Of a DNA stretch of 19,892 bases, positions 18,133 through 19,892 are shown in pieces. Positions within the stretch are counted from its first letter, which is position 1, and each line of letters begins with the position of its first letter. The stretch lies in NCBI RefSeq assembly GCF_000434895.1, contig NZ_FR892784.1, positions 1 to 19,892 on the forward strand, written 5' to 3'. The translations under genes and the position numbers were made by a program. The notes under the pieces were generated by a model. It was not told the origin of the DNA. It saw only the letters and a list, made by a program, of their open reading frames with translations, and did no database searches. The DNA comes from Phascolarctobacterium succinatutens CAG:287. Its GTDB lineage: Bacteria > Bacillota > Negativicutes > Acidaminococcales > Acidaminococcaceae.

Positions 18133-19536
18133 GTGCCTGTTTCTTTAGTCATCTTAATATTGTACATTGTTGCTTTGTTCGCTATCAGTTGGTATGCTAA
18201 AAAACGTAGTGAAGGCAATAACGAAAACTTTGCTCTTGCGGGACGCAGACTTTCTGCGCCTTTGATTTGTGTTACTATCATCGGTCTGGCTGTCGGCGGT
18301 GCGTCGACTATCGGCGTTTCCGAGCATGCCTTCCGTGTTGGTCTGAGTGCCGGCTGGTATACGATTGCCTGGGCTTTGGGCGCGATTGTTATGGGCTTGT
18401 TCATGGCTAAAAAGTACCGTGAACAGAACATTACGACTATCACCGAGCTTATCGAACGCCATCATACCAAGGGCGCGGTAATCTTGGGCGTTTTCTGCCA
18501 GATTGTTATTCAGTTGGTAATCATCAGTCTGCAATATATTGCGGGTGGCAGTATTCTGCACGCTATACTGCCGGATATCTTTGATTTCCACACCGGTATG
18601 ATTGTCAGTGCTATTACTTTTATCGGTATTACATTTATTGGTGGTATGTGGTCTGCATCCTTGTCGAATGTATTGAATATTATCCTGATTTACGTAGGTA
18701 TCTTGGCGGCAACGATTATTCAGTTCAAAAAAATCGGCAGCATGGATCATCTGGCTGCTGCTTTGCCGGCTAATGTGCCCTGGTTCAGCTTCATTGACGG
18801 TGTTGGCCCTGTAACCATCACCAGCTGGGTTGTAACCCTTATTACCGTAAATCTCTCTCTGCAAAGTATTCTGCAGATTTCTTTAGGCGCTAAAGACGCT
18901 GCAACTGCTAAGAGGGGCTTCGTCTGGGGTGGTATTCTGATGCTGCCGGTAGGCGTTCTGGCTGCCTTCCTTGGTCTTGTTGCCAAGGCTATGTATCCTG
19001 ATGCGCAGGCTGCATTGGCGCTGCCGCAGGTTATCGTAGGCCTGCAGCCGGTGTTGGCAGGTGTTACGCTGGCAGCTCTGTGGGCTGCAGATGTATCTAC
19101 CGCCTGCAATCTGCTGCTTAGCGCCGGCACTTTGTTCTCCAGCGATATCTATAAGCGCTTCATCAATCCGCAGTGCGACCAGGCGCGTCAGCTGCTGATG
19201 ACACGTGCCTGCATCATTATCAGCGGTATTCTTACGTTGGGACTTGCTATGAGCGTATCCAGCATTTTGGGTACGATTATGATTGGTCTGTCCCTGACTG
19301 CTGCCTTCAGCGTTATTGTAATCGTAGCGTTGTTCTTCCCGCAGTATGCTTCCAAGGCCGCAGGCTTCTGGACGCTGCTGGCAGGCCTGGTGCTGCTGGT
19401 GCTGTGGCAGCTTACTCCGGCAGTACGCATTTTCCCGAACGTAATCTACATGGAATGGCTGGTATGCATTGCTGCTTATGCTATTGCTGCAATTGTTTGC
19501 CCGGCCAAAAAAGCAGTTGCTGTTGAAGGTAACTGA
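18133..19536 (+). CDS. sodium:solute symporter (SSS family)
   Basis: A 467-residue integral membrane protein starting at GTG 18133, with AAAGGAGG 7 nt upstream. It has about 12-13 hydrophobic helices with the SSS (LeuT-like) fold. The early sequence FALAGRRLSAPLICVTIIGLAVGGASTIG is the family's first helix pair, with the unwound region near GGAST; the later segment AALWAADVSTACNLLLSAGTLFSSDIYKRF matches the conserved helix 8-9 region, where Ser/Thr residues coordinate Na+. Family members carry amino acids, pantothenate, sugars or organic acids; the substrate here cannot be told from sequence. Lack of neighbouring catabolic genes gives no clue. It is transcribed alone, from its own promoter with a long leader, and ends at two hairpin terminators. 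Confidence 0.9.
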   Translation: MPVSLVILILYIVALFAISWYAKKRSEGNNENFALAGRRLSAPLICVTIIGLAVGGASTIGVSEHAFRVGLSAGWYTIAWALGAIVMGLFMAKKYREQNITTITELIERHHTKGAVILGVFCQIVIQLVIISLQYIAGGSILHAILPDIFDFHTGMIVSAITFIGITFIGGMWSASLSNVLNIILIYVGILAATIIQFKKIGSMDHLAAALPANVPWFSFIDGVGPVTITSWVVTLITVNLSLQSILQISLGAKDAATAKRGFVWGGILMLPVGVLAAFLGLVAKAMYPDAQAALALPQVIVGLQPVLAGVTLAALWAADVSTACNLLLSAGTLFSSDIYKRFINPQCDQARQLLMTRACIIISGILTLGLAMSVSSILGTIMIGLSLTAAFSVIVIVALFFPQYASKAAGFWTLLAGLVLLVLWQLTPAVRIFPNVIYMEWLVCIAAYAIAAIVCPAKKAVAVEGN

Positions 19537-19557
19537 TAAAAATTTTATTCAATAATT

Positions 19558-19602
19558 AAAGCCATCTCTGTTCTTCTGAAGAACTGCAGAGATGGCTTTC
19601 TT
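19558..19602. terminator. terminator after the symporter gene
   Basis: AAAGCCATCTCTG (19558-19570) and CAGAGATGGCTTT (19587-19599) form a perfect 13-bp stem, followed by CTT. The A/T ends allow action in both directions. Confidence 0.75.
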
Positions 19603-19631
19603 GGTTAGTAGCGTAAGCGCATACCTGCAGC

Positions 19632-19677
19632 AAAAAATCCCGTTAACAGGCCTGTACCTGGTAACGGGATTTTGTTT
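19632..19677. terminator. bidirectional terminator between convergent genes
   Basis: AAAATCCCGTTA (19634-19645) and TAACGGGATTTT (19662-19673) form a 12-bp stem with an inner ACAGGCCTGT palindrome, with A-run and T-run on the two sides. It serves the symporter and the minus-strand gene entering from the right edge. Confidence 0.75.
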
Positions 19678-19744
19678 TGCACATTATAGCGAAGCGTGAC
19701 CTGATTAATCAGAGGACATTGTCATGCTTCCTTGCTTGGGGAAA

Positions 19745-19892
19745 TTAAACGATTTTTTCGCCGTGATAGCGTTCACCATCATTGTCAGGCAGCAGGCCGT
19801 AGCGTTCGGTCCACAGAGTTTTGTATTTCAGTGCCTGGGCATGGATTGCAGCTATACCTTTTTCGTCCAATGTTTTGATAACCTTGGCAGGA
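19745..19892 (-). CDS. C-terminal end of an unrecognised protein (partial)
   Basis: The last 48 residues or so of a gene entering from the right edge on the minus strand, ending at a TAA at 19745-19747. The tail contains LDEKGIAAIHAQALKYKTLW followed by TERYGLLPDNDGERYHGEKIV. It is soluble and highly charged with no membrane segment. I do not recognise the family from this fragment. The frame is open to the edge, and a bidirectional terminator lies about 70 bp downstream of its stop, which supports it being a real gene end. Confidence 0.6.
   Translation of the reverse strand, partial: PAKVIKTLDEKGIAAIHAQALKYKTLWTERYGLLPDNDGERYHGEKIV

Noticed and set aside
1..19892. CRISPR arrays, insertion sequences or rRNA genes
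   Set aside because: No regularly spaced repeats, no transposase gene and no rRNA sequence were seen on either strand.

Overview
The window looks like a chromosomal segment of a low-to-mid GC Firmicute with strong AGGAGG ribosome-binding sites. The general flavour of the proteins suggests the Negativicutes (Acidaminococcaceae or a neighbour), but no gene here fixes the taxon. Most of it is ordinary core or metabolic DNA, interrupted by one compact integrated element and one small relic of an older insertion.

Layout. 1-760: the end of a gamma-glutamyltransferase gene and a small Cys-rich protein. 887-2032: a stand-alone HipA-like kinase. 2057-2661: an intact tRNA-Arg(CCG) and, about 500 bp away, a decayed copy of its 3' half. 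Between them lies a probable type I toxin-antitoxin pair: a 29-residue membrane peptide and a convergent small RNA that share a terminator. 2813-5650: an AI-2E family transporter, then a hot-dog thioesterase, a CofE-like ligase homologue and a membrane-anchored unknown protein. 5861-11454: a complete fructose PTS operon, fruR-fruK-fruA-HPr-EI, whose HPr carries Arg at the position of the regulatory Ser46.

11657-17732 is read as one integrated element of about 6.07 kb inserted at the 3' end of tRNA-Arg(ACG) (17727-17803, minus strand). A 10-bp sequence (AAAATGGTGA) occurs at both ends. A minus-strand intrinsic terminator just outside the left end sits exactly where the tRNA's own terminator would be if the element were removed. 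From left to right the element carries: three very small minus-strand genes, two of them paralogues; an orphan membrane protein; a broken gene behind a Cro-like regulator; a divergent CI-like repressor with TCGCAT palindromes as likely operators; a strong promoter driving a roughly 70-nt structured RNA that ends at an intrinsic terminator; an AbiF/Abi_2 HEPN protein directly after it; a DEDDh exonuclease-like membrane protein lacking catalytic residues; and a large serine recombinase whose reading frame runs into the tRNA. It has no replication, structural or conjugation genes, so it looks like a small defence or toxin-antitoxin island with its own lysogeny-type switch.

17804-19536 returns to the chromosome: a long structured leader, a sodium:solute symporter, two strong hairpin terminators, and the C-terminal end of an unrecognised minus-strand gene running off the right edge.

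The main candidate system is the AbiF locus: RNA, HEPN protein and degenerate exonuclease-membrane protein in one operon inside a mobile island. AbiF proteins paired with a conserved non-coding RNA have been reported as an RNA-antitoxin system related to the ancestors of Cas13. The exonuclease-like partner is the part that seems new.
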